The notes beneath the pieces are model-generated. The model saw nothing but the letters and a program-made list of their open reading frames with translations, was not told the DNA's origin and did not search any database. A stretch of 64,000 nucleotides of DNA from Suillus spraguei (taxonomy: Eukaryota; Basidiomycota; Agaricomycetes; Boletales; Suillaceae), in NCBI GenBank assembly GCA_016800925.1, contig JABCPU010000004.1, positions 558,001-622,000 on the forward strand, given 5' to 3'. Within the stretch, counting starts at the first letter, position 1, and the number at the start of each line of letters is the position of its first letter. A program made the translations under genes and the position numbers. Shown piece after piece: positions 1 to 10,505 of the stretch.

Positions 1-3000
1 CGCCAAGACTACCAGTGGTGAGCGCGCGGAACGCATCGGCTTCTTCACGAGACTTGGCCCATGCATTCTCAACCTCTGCAAGCCTAATCCTCGCTTGTTC
101 CACTTCGGACGTGCGAGTCTCCAGGTCACCGCGTAAATCTGCAATGTCTGCCTCTAGCTGAGTGATCTGATCACGAGCGCGTTGATCCTCTTCAGAACGG
201 GAGGATATGGCTTGCATTGCCGTACGGGCTTGATCGAGGGCGCGGATATGCTGATCCCGGAGTTGGCTCAACTCCTCAACCTGTCTCTTGATCTGGGAGG
301 TTTCAGCGTCTTTTTGGTCAAGCAACGAAGTCTGGCCAAGAAGTCGATCGGTGTGATCTCGAAGAGCGGCCTCAACTTCCACGTAACGGTCGCGAATTTC
401 AGAGTGTTCACGAACAACACGCTGGTGCGTCTCCTCCAGGGCATCAGCACGGTTACTGGCGTCAGAGGACCGTGCCTCGGCCTGCTCAAGAAGCGTAGTC
501 TGCAAGGCGAGCGAGTCACTCAGCTCATTTATTGTCTTCTTCTGTGCAATCTGTTCCGCCAGTAGAGTGGCAAGATGGCGTTCGAGCTCAACAATACGCT
601 CTCGTTCTATTTGCGAGACCTCCCCAGGTGTAGATGCTTCGTGAGCAGCAAGCTTCGCACGGTAGTACGCAGCTTCTTGGATTGCAGCGGACTTGATGCG
701 CTCAGCATCCGCAATGCGCTCAGAAGCCTCGCGGGCTTGATTGGCCATGGTAGTCTACGTCTCCGTTAGAGCGTTTTATGTGTTCTTGAAAGGAGAAAAC
801 ACACCTGCATCTGGGTCTTGAAGTGCCTGAAATTCATAACCATATCAGCAAATTTCCTTTGCTCCTCACTGGTATCATCTTGGAAGTCAATATCCTCAGC
901 TTCCAATGCTTCTTCGTCAAGTCGAACAAAGCCCGACCGAGATGCCTTCAAAAGTGCCATCTTCATCCAAGCCTCTCGCCTCCGCAACGTCTCGACCTCC
1001 ATCTCTTTGACCTTGTAATCGCGAATCAGATCAGCCGTCACATTACCTGTTGAGCCAAATTTCCCCTGGGCATGCCCATTCCCATTCTCATTCGCACCGG
1101 GAGAACCACCAGATGGCTGATAAAAAGCATCCAGAGGTGGCCTGCTACGATCCACAACTGGTGATGGACTTCGGGCAGCTAGACTGCCCATTGTCACGCT
1201 CGCCACATTGGGTGGCTGTACGTTGCCATAGGGATCGGATCCACTCTGAGACGTAGGGGACATTGCACGGGTGGCGACACTAAAGGAGTTGGGACTCCGT
1301 GCTCGAGTCTGGTCTGGAGATGGTGCGTGATCTCGGGATGTAGTGATAGACTCGATGGTAGTACCAGTGTCTGTCCCGTTCCCATCATCCGTTCCCAAAA
1401 CGTCCCCATCATCTCTTCGAGGGCGTGTCGGTGCTTTACCTTTGGTATTGGGAGATGACTGCGCAGGAGCGCCGTTCGGTGTACGAGTTCCAGGCCGGAT
1501 TCCTGGTGGAGATATAGCCCGGCGGAGGTCGTCTACGTCTTGAGGAGCACCTGTCGGGGACATGGCACGGATACCATTGGGCACAGTGCCTCCGGGTGGT
1601 CCTGGCGGAGGTGTAGGTGTTGCAGATGATTTTCGATCAGTCTTGTTTGCTGGTGGTCCTTTGCTTGAATCAGGGTATTTGATGTGCTCTGAGTAATTTG
1701 TTAGCAGTGACATTTGTGAAGAAGATAGAAGATCGGTTACTTACTGGTGTCAAGAACATTAATAATTCCATGGTCATCGCCCTTGGTTGGCGTGAAAGAC
1801 TCTCCACCAAGAACAAAAACTCTAGTTCCCATGGACGCCATAGCATGTCCCGAACGGCCGCTAGGCGCTGGACCCATATTTTGAAACATGTACCACCGCT
1901 GATCTGTACGCGCTAGGCTTAGAACATGGACGCCTATCATTCATCAAATCACATACTCGACATCTTGAATGCTGCCAAGTCGCCAAGGTCCTTGCCGTCT
2001 ACACCCCGACCACCGAATATGTAGATGACGTCGTCAACCACAGCGGCTGCGTGACCTTCCCGGGGCGAGGGAATAAATCCAATACATTGCAGTTCCGACC
2101 AAGTCCTGGTATTGGTATCATATGACCACGTATCATTGTAATGGTATTGGCCATCTGTTCCTCCGAACCTGTGAAACGTGAATACGAGCCGGTATTGAAT
2201 AGATAACAAACATACACGATAATACGATCCTGGTATGTTACACAGGCATGTCCTGTGCGTTGGGCAGGACGAGCGGCTCCGACGGGTTGACACAACTCCC
2301 AAGCTGTTGTTGTCCGTACTAAGAGCATAGCATGACATAATGTTTAGGGAAACAAGGTTAAATTGAATGAGACTTACGAGTATTGAGATCAAACGACCAG
2401 AGGTCGTTCAGGAACTCGCCATCTACCTGACCTCCGAAGACGAAAAATTTGGTGCCGACCATAGTAACAGCGTGACCATACCGTCCAGCAGGCGTAGGAC
2501 CGTGCATAGCTACCCGGGTCCACTCTCGTGAAACTGGGGTGCACATGAAGTATGGTTTCTCTGAACAATTAGGATAAACGCACCGAGATTCAGGAGATAC
2601 AAGCCGTCATCTTGTTTTTCTGACTGATCGGACGAGGGGTCTGTTTTTGTGTCGCCTCCCCATATAATGAGGACGCTGCTAACGATTGCGCTAGCGTGAC
2701 CGACTCGCGGCGAGGGTATTTCTCCGCCTGTCTGCACGAGAGTCGCCGAAAGATCGCGAGTGGAGAAAAGGTATAAATCATTGCGGGCAGTTTCGCGAAC
2801 GAGACCGCCAAAAAGATACAAGTCTCCCGAAGCAGTGGCTGTCGCGGGAAGTGCATGGCCATAGCGAGGGAATGGTGAAGGTGAAGGTGAATTTGGCGCG
2901 GCCACGCCAGGCTTCGGGATTACGAGTGGAGGCGGGAGGAGTAAGCGCCGTGCAGACCAAGGATAAGCTGGCCGTTGTTGAGGCTGCTGGGGAGCTTGAG

Positions 3001-3334
3001 GTGGTGGTTGCTGCTGTGACTGGGATGGCTGTTGGGTTATGATGGGGCTGGTGCCACGAGCTTGTTGGCGTTGGGCGAGGGCTGCTATTGGGCCATTCGT
3101 TATATTTGAACTGAGATTTTTGAGTAAGAATGAAGAAAACGATGAACGACTGTTGGAGAATAAAAGTTGAATAAGAAGGACTCACGAATCATTGTCGCGT
3201 TGGTGTTGAAGTTGAGCAGCATTGTCCTTTGCAGCCAGCTGCGCGAGAGCTTGGCTTGGAGTCTGAGCTACTGTTACGGATGAAGCAGCGAGCTGACTTG
3301 CACTAGGCTGCTTCTTCCTTGAGAAGAATGACAT
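1..3334 (-). CDS. Tea1-like kelch-repeat and coiled-coil cell-polarity protein (3' end outside window)
   Basis: I start at the ATG at 3334 ([13 protein letters not shown]); an intron follows residue ~53 and leads into a Gln/Pro-rich linker. About six kelch repeats follow between roughly 2900 and 1740, each with a GHA...FGG or GG signature ([67 protein letters not shown]). Next comes a Ser/Pro/Thr-rich disordered region (1700-1000) and, after an intron near 770-800, a long heptad-rich coiled coil ([20 protein letters not shown] and on) that is still open at position 1. This order (kelch propeller, linker, coiled coil) is that of fission-yeast Tea1/Tea3 and its basidiomycete relatives, which sit at microtubule ends and mark growing cell tips. 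The polarity role is inferred from that architecture. The gene is multi-intron and its C terminus is missing. Confidence 0.8.
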
Positions 3335-3812
3335 TCTCCGTGCTCTGTTTACTAGGATGGACGGTATGGTTGGCTAATAAAATTTGTTTGAAGAATTAAG
3401 AGTGAGTATGTGAAAAGGACGGAAGCTATGACAATTTGTTGTCGTCGTAAAGAGCAGGAATTGATAGCTTTCTGATGTCAGACTGCAAGTACTTGTGCTT
3501 GCCAGCGTCACCGTAGTTGTATACAACTATTTGCTTTCAATCTTACCACCAGTCCTTAACCTAAGTAATAAATTCCAGTGAACATCATTTGAACAATCTT
3601 CCGTCTCCCTCGCAACAAGCGCTGCAGTACTGTGCTTTGGGAATTCAACGGGAAACCGTCTCACTTTTTCCCCACACTCGGCCATCTTCGGCACCCATCA
3701 GATAGGTCTCTCACTGTATGGTAAGTAAGCCGTCCATTGCAAGACTAACGCCCAGCTATCATATCTCCATTTGTACAAAGGTCACTTTCTTGCTTTATTT
3801 ATCCTCCTTCTC
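3335..3812. other. Intergenic, presumed promoter of the kelch gene
   Basis: About 480 bases between the kelch start and the end of the S-formylglutathione hydrolase gene. I see no coding signal, tRNA or repeat. It must hold the kelch promoter and the 3' UTR of the hydrolase. Confidence 0.4.
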
Positions 3813-5077
3813 TTACGCTTTCAGGAAGTTGGCATGGACTACAACTCTCCATATCAGTACTGACACATTCCAGAAACTATTGGCAGGCAAGAACTTACAG
3901 TGAATATGGTCTGATGCAAATGTCGATATCTGTACATTCCGTTGTCAATACATCACATCACCCCCATCATCCAAAAGCAGAGACGCACAAGTAGTAGCTA
4001 TGTCGTACCCTTCCTGCTTCCTTACTCGTACCTGTACCTCATCATGCCCAGCCACACGCGCAGCCTCGAGGAACTTGTCCGGGTGCAGTTGGTACAGAAA
4101 ATTATCCGCGGTACCCTATTACCCCCATTTAATAAGGGTCAACGAACAGACAAAAACTTGACGCACATAATCCACAAGTATATTCACTGCTCCCTTCACT
4201 TTCCCGATCATCGCTGTTGCATCATATCGGTCCTTCCCCTCCGCAACACCGCCAGCAAGATACCCAGAGAATGCTTTCGTCCCCCACGGCACCTCGGATG
4301 GCTCGCAGATGGGTGAAAAGGCAGATGCGCTACGATATTGCTTCGTCCCCGATAACAATGACGCAAGGTACACAGTTAGCGCCCCGTGTCCGCCCATCGA
4401 GTGTCCAAAGATTGACTGGCGTGTGAAGTCCTGTAAATATTATATTGGGTCAGGGAAAGAAGATGAGAAAATAAGACACGCCGGTACAGACGAGAGGCAA
4501 GCCTGCTTTTTCAAGCATCTGAGGGAGCTCTTGAGTGACATGGTTGAGCATATTATAATGCTTCGACCATTTGGGGTTTGTTGCGTTCAGGTAAAACCCA
4601 GCACCTGTCCATCACGACCACTGTTAAGTAAAGATGAGCACCAAGATAGAGATTACTCACCACTGCCAAAATCCCAATCTACATCTTCACCATCGATTCC
4701 TGCACCACGCGGGAGGTGTCAGGGAAGAGCAGTGCGATGCCCTGAGCAGCTGCATCACGCATGAAACCTCCTTTTTGAGCCCTGTGTTTCGTTATATGAA
4801 CTCGCAGAGTCAATGGAATGGCGTTTAACTTCACGTACCCATTATCTTCCGTGCAGGTCAGTCCTGCAAGATAGACAAGTACAGGAACTTTCCCCTGAGC
4901 CGCGTTGGCGGGGAGAAAGATATTGAATTGGGTATAGGTATCGCCCAGAGCAGCAGACTATTAGCCCTGTTATCAGCGTGGCCGCGTGGCCGCCACTGGC
5001 AAACGACGTACTCTAAACTTGTACTTTGTGAGCGTTCCCTCGTAGTGCTTGTTCGATGAAAGTTTTTCGAGCGACAT
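3813..5077 (-). CDS. S-formylglutathione hydrolase (esterase D), reading frame broken
   Basis: This enzyme hydrolyses S-formylglutathione to formate and glutathione in cytosolic formaldehyde detoxification. The start [16 protein letters not shown] (ATG at 5077) aligns with human ESD (MALKQISSNK). Exons then read NIFLPANA...[50 protein letters not shown], the nucleophile elbow [44 protein letters not shown] and the end FHANFLKA (stop at 3813). At least two single-base deletions interrupt the frame. One follows PDTS at ~4710-4713 (three G on the plus strand where four are expected). The other falls just before the catalytic His at ~4002, where GYD-HSYY needs an extra base. A third near 3989 depends on which donor site is used. 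All other motifs are conserved, so this is either a very young pseudogene or uncorrected indel error; see the LSG1 entry. Confidence 0.85.
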
Positions 5078-5391
5078 GTCAGTGTTGAGATTCACGAAAG
5101 GCAGATCAAAGCTATTAAATATGTGAGTTGGTGAAACAGACAAGCGCGCTTGTTGGGTGAGATCATTGGTTTGGCCGTCTGTCTCATGATCATGATCCCC
5201 CGCTTCTCCGGTCCACCCCCCGGTCATGGTATTACATACTCCAACTCACATCGGATGAAATATCTTTTATTCCGTGAGATACTAATCAATGCTGAATCTC
5301 AGTAGTAAGCAATTAGAATACGATATAGTTAATAATGTGGCAGATACTTAATCTTGTATTTACGGGTATGGCATGATGCGTGCAAAGTGGT
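5078..5391. other. Intergenic, no gene seen
   Basis: About 310 bases between the lipase stop and the hydrolase start, both on the minus strand. No coding or structural signal recognised; presumably the hydrolase promoter and lipase terminator. Confidence 0.35.
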
Positions 5392-7513
5392 CTAGTCTCG
5401 TTCTCTCGTATGTGCAGGTGGGGTTGACAATTTTGTAGGTGGTGTAGGTGGTGTCTCATCGTGAGGAGGCGTAGGGGGCAAAGATTTCTGCTTTGTCGAT
5501 GGATGTGCTTCTAGGGATGTTGGAGATCTCGATGCTTCTGCTGGTTGGGAATTACGCTGGGGTACAGATATTGATTCTTCTTGCGTTTTTGATATCATCT
5601 CTCCAAGTGTAGGGTGCATTCTCAGCAGCGGGCTAGGCGTCGACCTGGGAGACGGACTACCACCGGATAGGTTTTGCTGCTCTCTCTCCCAGTGACCTTC
5701 AACCCTACCGGGCGTATCCTCGTCATCCTCTACTCCGGCCAGCAAGTCCCCAACACCAAGGTAGAAAGAAGCAGGCTTGAACGGAATCTCCTTCCCCCAA
5801 ATCGAGGCCCACGTATATCGTGCGGCGTTCGTCCATCCAACAAGGTCAAGGTGGTTTACGGGAGAAAGGGTACCGAGATATGTGCCCTGCATGTGTATTC
5901 AGAAAAGCATATACACGAAGGAGTCATCCTGCGCGCTCACCCACTTGGCTGATTCGACGCTAACCAGCCCATCATTCGGACCTTCCTTCTCCAGGATGAC
6001 ACTATGCGGCCATTTCCAGGTATCAATAAGCCCTGGTTCATAGCATGCACCCCAGCTAAAGTAGCGCACACCCTCAACGTCAGGTGTCTCCTCATTGAAC
6101 CGACGCATGCTTTCCAGGGTAAGACATTCAAATGCCTTTCCATCGCCGCCACCGTTTGGTAGAAGCTCAAGTAACGCGAGGACGGATGGAAGATGCTGCG
6201 AGGCGAGTGACATGAAGTGGTCCGCGAAGGAGGAACCACGATGTGGAGTGGCAATTGTAGTGATGCTTATCACAGAGAACTTGCGTTGAGTGAGGTGCGT
6301 TGTAAGGTAACGGCAATCGAGGCCGCCCTGCAATGTGTCAGCGAGGGCTTTTCTGCGCATAAGTGCTCAGCTTACCATGCTGTGTCCTATGAGATGGACA
6401 GCTCGGCCAGGATAGACTTCTGAGATCTTTTTCTCGAGAACTTTTGCGCGCTCTACAGGAGAACTGGTGGCAGGTACTCGCGTGATAAGAACTTCACAAC
6501 CATTTGCCTCCAATGCTTCCTTGATACCACGCCAATGTGCAACCTGTAAGGGTGCAAGGGAAGGTCCAACTGTTACGGTGTCAAAACCAAGAAGTCCATG
6601 GCAGAACACAACAGGGGCTTTTGGTGAACGATCTACACGCAAGCGATCGGTTAGCCAAACTCGAGGAGTGGACTACAAACATACACTTCTGATGAATTTT
6701 ATTCAGCGACGAAGCTTGATCTTCTTCGTTGAGGAGCTTGCCAACGTTGTCTTTAATCCCCGAGTCTGAATCACTCTGGAACCACCATTTGCTTTGAATA
6801 GGAGGAGGCGTAATCTGTAGTATGCTGGATGCATGGATCGAACGCAGTGTGTCAATAGACGAACGGGTGGGTAGGGAGTGGTTTAGCGATATACATGGCT
6901 CATTAATGTGAGCTGCAGGATCTGCAGAAGATAAGGGGAGCTCATTTTGAATGTGTGGAGGAACTGAAGTCACAGATGCTGATGGGTGAGTAGATAGCAA
7001 ATCACTGAGTAATGGAGGTGGTCGACTGAGCAGGCGAGCAGGCGAAAAACATGGAGACAGTCGTGCACGTGGGGGTACTGTCGGAAGAATACTATCACTC
7101 AACGCCTCGTTTAGCAGCGACAGTCCCGGGGATGGCGGGCGCGACGACGATGGTGATCCATCTGGGGTCGACATTGAATTGGATGGCATGTCTCCGGATA
7201 ATGACCACCGCACGACAGGTGCTGAATGTTTCTGATTAGTACTAGTGGACATGGAGAGCGGGTACTGAAGTGCCCATGAAGGAGAGGCAGACGCTGGAGA
7301 AGCGCTGAACGACCTGCCGTGAATACCACGTGCAGTCCTGCCAATATTGACCTTCGTAATTGTAGCGGACGTTGACCGGGTACCCCACATCCCAGACCAA
7401 CTTGCAGGTATTTCTTCGTCGCTTCGACTGTTTACTGGATGTTCGAAGCGGGAAGTTAGCGTCTCGAAACTGGAGTTCTCTGTGGTCGACTGTGATGAAA
7501 ATAAGTCACACAT
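5392..7513 (-). CDS. Alpha/beta-hydrolase lipase (bacterial family I lipase-like)
   Basis: A Ser/Pro-rich N-terminal extension of about 270 residues (start MCDLFSSQSTTENSS at 7513) leads into the hydrolase fold. The oxyanion strand is APVVFCHGLLGFD. The nucleophile elbow GHSMGGLDCRYL is split by an intron after GHSM (donor near 6373). Then come TIATPHRGSSFADHF, the acid motif KEGPNDGLVS and the catalytic His motif SPVNHLDLVGW in the last exon. Ser, Asp and His are therefore all visible, and the Asp and His contexts resemble Pseudomonas/Burkholderia triacylglycerol lipases. The C-terminal ~120 residues are low-complexity and end ...AHTRERD at 5392. Four exons are supported. No signal peptide is evident, which suggests an intracellular acylglycerol lipase or esterase; the substrate is not known. 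An upstream non-coding or short coding exon cannot be excluded. Confidence 0.8.
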
Positions 7514-8237
7514 GCCCCTCCGTGAGTTACTGCGGCTTTACGTCAACTCTACATATAATTAGTAGAAGTGGCTGTGCTATAATTCATCATTATCCTGTGA
7601 TGCATGGTCCGTCGCTGCCGTCGGTCCTCAAGTCAAAGCCTGCGACCCATGACAGTAAGCAAGGACATATTCATGATAATATGCAAGCTGGATGACCTTT
7701 CTGGAAGCAACGACTACGCATGATCAGCTAATAGCTGGTCTCGCTCGGGTCACCTCTCCTCAAGAGTAAGTTATTCTACCTTGTACCAGCGTGTTCTGAT
7801 CCACCCACTGTTGTAGGACACCTATATATATATGTGCATTTCAAGGTACGCGTTATGTTGTCTGATATCTGTTTGTTCACTAGCACCCGCAGATTGCAAC
7901 AGACTGTTCCCTTCACGCGAGCGTGTCATGCTGCATCGCAAACGTGACCACAACTCAGAAGAAGATAGAGATATTATTACATGGAACGAATAGCAGCTCA
8001 ATATATTCGGGTTTATGCTCAAGCCGATCCCACTTGCAGGATGCCCCCCTCCCCCGGCGATTCCTGCAGATTATAAAACTTTTTTTTTCACTACCACACT
8101 GGTGACAGATACATCTCCCTCAATATTGGCCAGAGTCGGATGAACCATTGCAATCGAATATCATGAAAGCACTGTACAAATCTAGTGCCAAAAAAACGCA
8201 TAACAAAAGCAATGAAATCAGTCACTCGCAAACTGAA
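7514..8237. other. Intergenic, no gene seen
   Basis: About 720 bases between the lipase start and the kinase stop. Only short frames without splice-supported coding; one 9-base T run near 8083. It should contain the lipase promoter and the kinase 3' UTR. Confidence 0.35.
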
Positions 8238-10348
8238 CTACGTGAAGTGCGCTCGGATCCGCTCTCGGTACGCTTCATCCAACTCTTCAAGGTCCATGCA
8301 GATCCACCAGCTCTTGAGTGCAGTGTACACAGTTGCACGGTCCTGTGGATCCGGGACAAGAAGGTGCGAGACGAGGATCTTGGCTACATATCCGCAAATA
8401 GTCAGGGAATTGGTCATTAATTTGAAAGATACAGTTTTGTGGAGGACTGAAAACAGCAGGCAATCTTGGGCACGCACCGTCACGAAGCGGACCCCAGATC
8501 GGTTCATGGAAGCAAATCTGTCCATCTAGGATACGTTGTTTTGTTCTTTCGTCTTGAACCGTCGCATATTGGGATTGGACGAAGCCCTGAGAGTCCACGA
8601 TGTCTTCAAGTGAGATGCGAGATTGAGAAGAACTGGCAAAGTCAAATGGGTGACTTCCGCTTCAGCAATCCGAGCATTAACTCTGAACGTAATTTCTGTG
8701 ACAACAAATATGGCAGAACACTCACGTCAACATCGCAAAAAGTGTCACGCCTGCGCTCCAGCAGTCAGCTGGCATGCCAACGTAGCCAAGGTGTTTGTGC
8801 TCAAGCGCCAGGATACCCTCTGGCGGGAGATAAGAAATGGTGCCACAAACATGCAAGGTTTCTTGGTAAGCTTTCGGACGTGCAAGACCGAAGTCGGCGA
8901 TCTGGATGCGTGGGTAAGGTCCAGGTGAGAAAAGTAGAATGTTTTCTGGCTGTTGATAATAGAATCAAGTCAGCAATTTAAAACACGCGCAGGGCATCAC
9001 CTTAAGATCTGCCTTAAGCTCAGCTAGGGTCTCGTGGGAGATGTATGGAACCTTACCTCTGTGCGAGATCATACGATCGTGCAGGTATTTCAAGCCCTTG
9101 AGAAGTTGATACATGATGTACTTTGCCTCCCCTTCGCATAGTCGATGCTTGGAGTGTGTGGTGATGTACGTGAAAAGATCGCCGCCGGTACAGAGTTCGA
9201 GAATAATGTATCTGATGCAAACAATTTGTCGCTTCAGTGGTGAACCAAAAGTAACGACATACAAGAATTCTGAATCCAAATCGACAGCATATACCCTATT
9301 AATATTGGGCTGCTTGCATCAAATCGTGGCATTTCGGGACGAAAAGATGGAATTATGCACGAACGTGGTGCAGGTTCATGAGTAATGTCGCCTCCTTCAT
9401 CTCTTTTTTGAGGTCACTACCTTCCTTACGCCTAATAATCTTGCAGGCGGCTTGTTGGTGACCTGTTGTATCAAGCGCAAGCTGCACGGTAGCATAACTC
9501 CCACTTCCAAGGCAGTGAGATGTGATTAGGAATCGACCGAGGTCCTGCATGAACTCTTTAGAATCAATATGTTGCTTGGTGAACGGTAACAACTTTATAT
9601 GACTGCATTTGTGATTGAGAAGGCTGTGACGCGTGTTTTTCGTATTTTTCATGAAGGTGCCTCCACTTGAGTATGCACTGAAACGCTGGTAACCACTCAG
9701 AAAGGTATAAATCGAAAGCGGGACATAGTTAACACATACTCTGCGAGGCTGGTATTCTGAATGTATCGCCATTCATGACAATGACAGATGTTTTGCGGAT
9801 TTTGTGCCCATTCAAAATGAGTCCATTTGTCGACAGGTCCTTCGCAGCAGTTAAGCCAGTAAGATAAGACGATACAAGTAGCTACCTGGCACGATATAAT
9901 GATTCCTCCGGTGCTAGACTGGACCCTGCTCAATGCGTGTCAGGAGACGTGTGAACGCGTAAAACATGTGAGCTGACGCGTGTATCTTGCAATGTAGGCT
10001 GGACACCACGATATCTGGTATTACATACGAGCTGCATATAAGCTAGTGAGCAAACAAAATAACCCAGGGCAGAAGATGCCTCAAGCGACCAAAGAGATGG
10101 ATTCCTTCCAATGGTTATCGGCTTCCCAATACTCAAAGTTATTGCTGCGCAGCGGATCGTTTGTTAATGATCACTGTCGCCTAAAAGAACAAGATAGAAT
10201 CCATACCTTCCGTACGTCCATCCGCGGTCGTCGTAACGAATTTGGCGCATATATCCGATCTTGACAAGGTCTGCGAACGTGCTGATTTTGAAGAGACAAA
10301 CGAAGGTACAGGCTGAGTCGGTCCTAGCGAGCGTGTCTGTGTTACCAT
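8238..10348 (-). CDS. FHA-domain serine/threonine checkpoint kinase (Cds1/CHK2/Rad53 type)
   Basis: Joining about eleven short exons gives an N-terminal FHA domain followed by a kinase domain. The start at 10348 reads MVTQTRSLGPTQP, with TQ/SQ sites before the FHA. FHA landmarks are KPITIGRNPSL, IPDIVVSSLHCKIHA and DLSTNGLILNG. Kinase landmarks are GSGSYATVQLA (P-loop), AACKII (VAIK Lys), ELCTGGDLFTYI, HRDLKPENILL (split by two introns), IADFGLARP, CGTISYLPPEG and PADCWSAGVTLFAML. The tail ends ALKSWWICMDLEELDEAYRE...FT at 8238. One FHA plus one kinase domain fits Cds1/CHK2 or meiotic MEK1, which act in the nucleus in the DNA-damage, replication or meiotic checkpoint. I cannot tell these apart from sequence alone. 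An in-frame ATG at 10426 is an alternative start. Confidence 0.85.
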
Positions 10349-10505
10349 GCTTGGTAGATTTAGAGAAGAAACAAGAAGCAAACATAAATGTGGCTCGAGG
10401 CATTTATCCAGCTGCAGAGGGGTCATTGCTACTTTTGGAATTTGACCCGACCACTCTCAAACAGTCCGCTCAATAGATAAATGTGTTCCACCAGTGCGTC
10501 AGGCA

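Noticed and set aside
8990..9060. Missing Asp in the kinase HRD motif (the frame reads MISHRGK).
   Set aside because: Two introns flank a tiny exon; splicing restores HRDLKPENILL.
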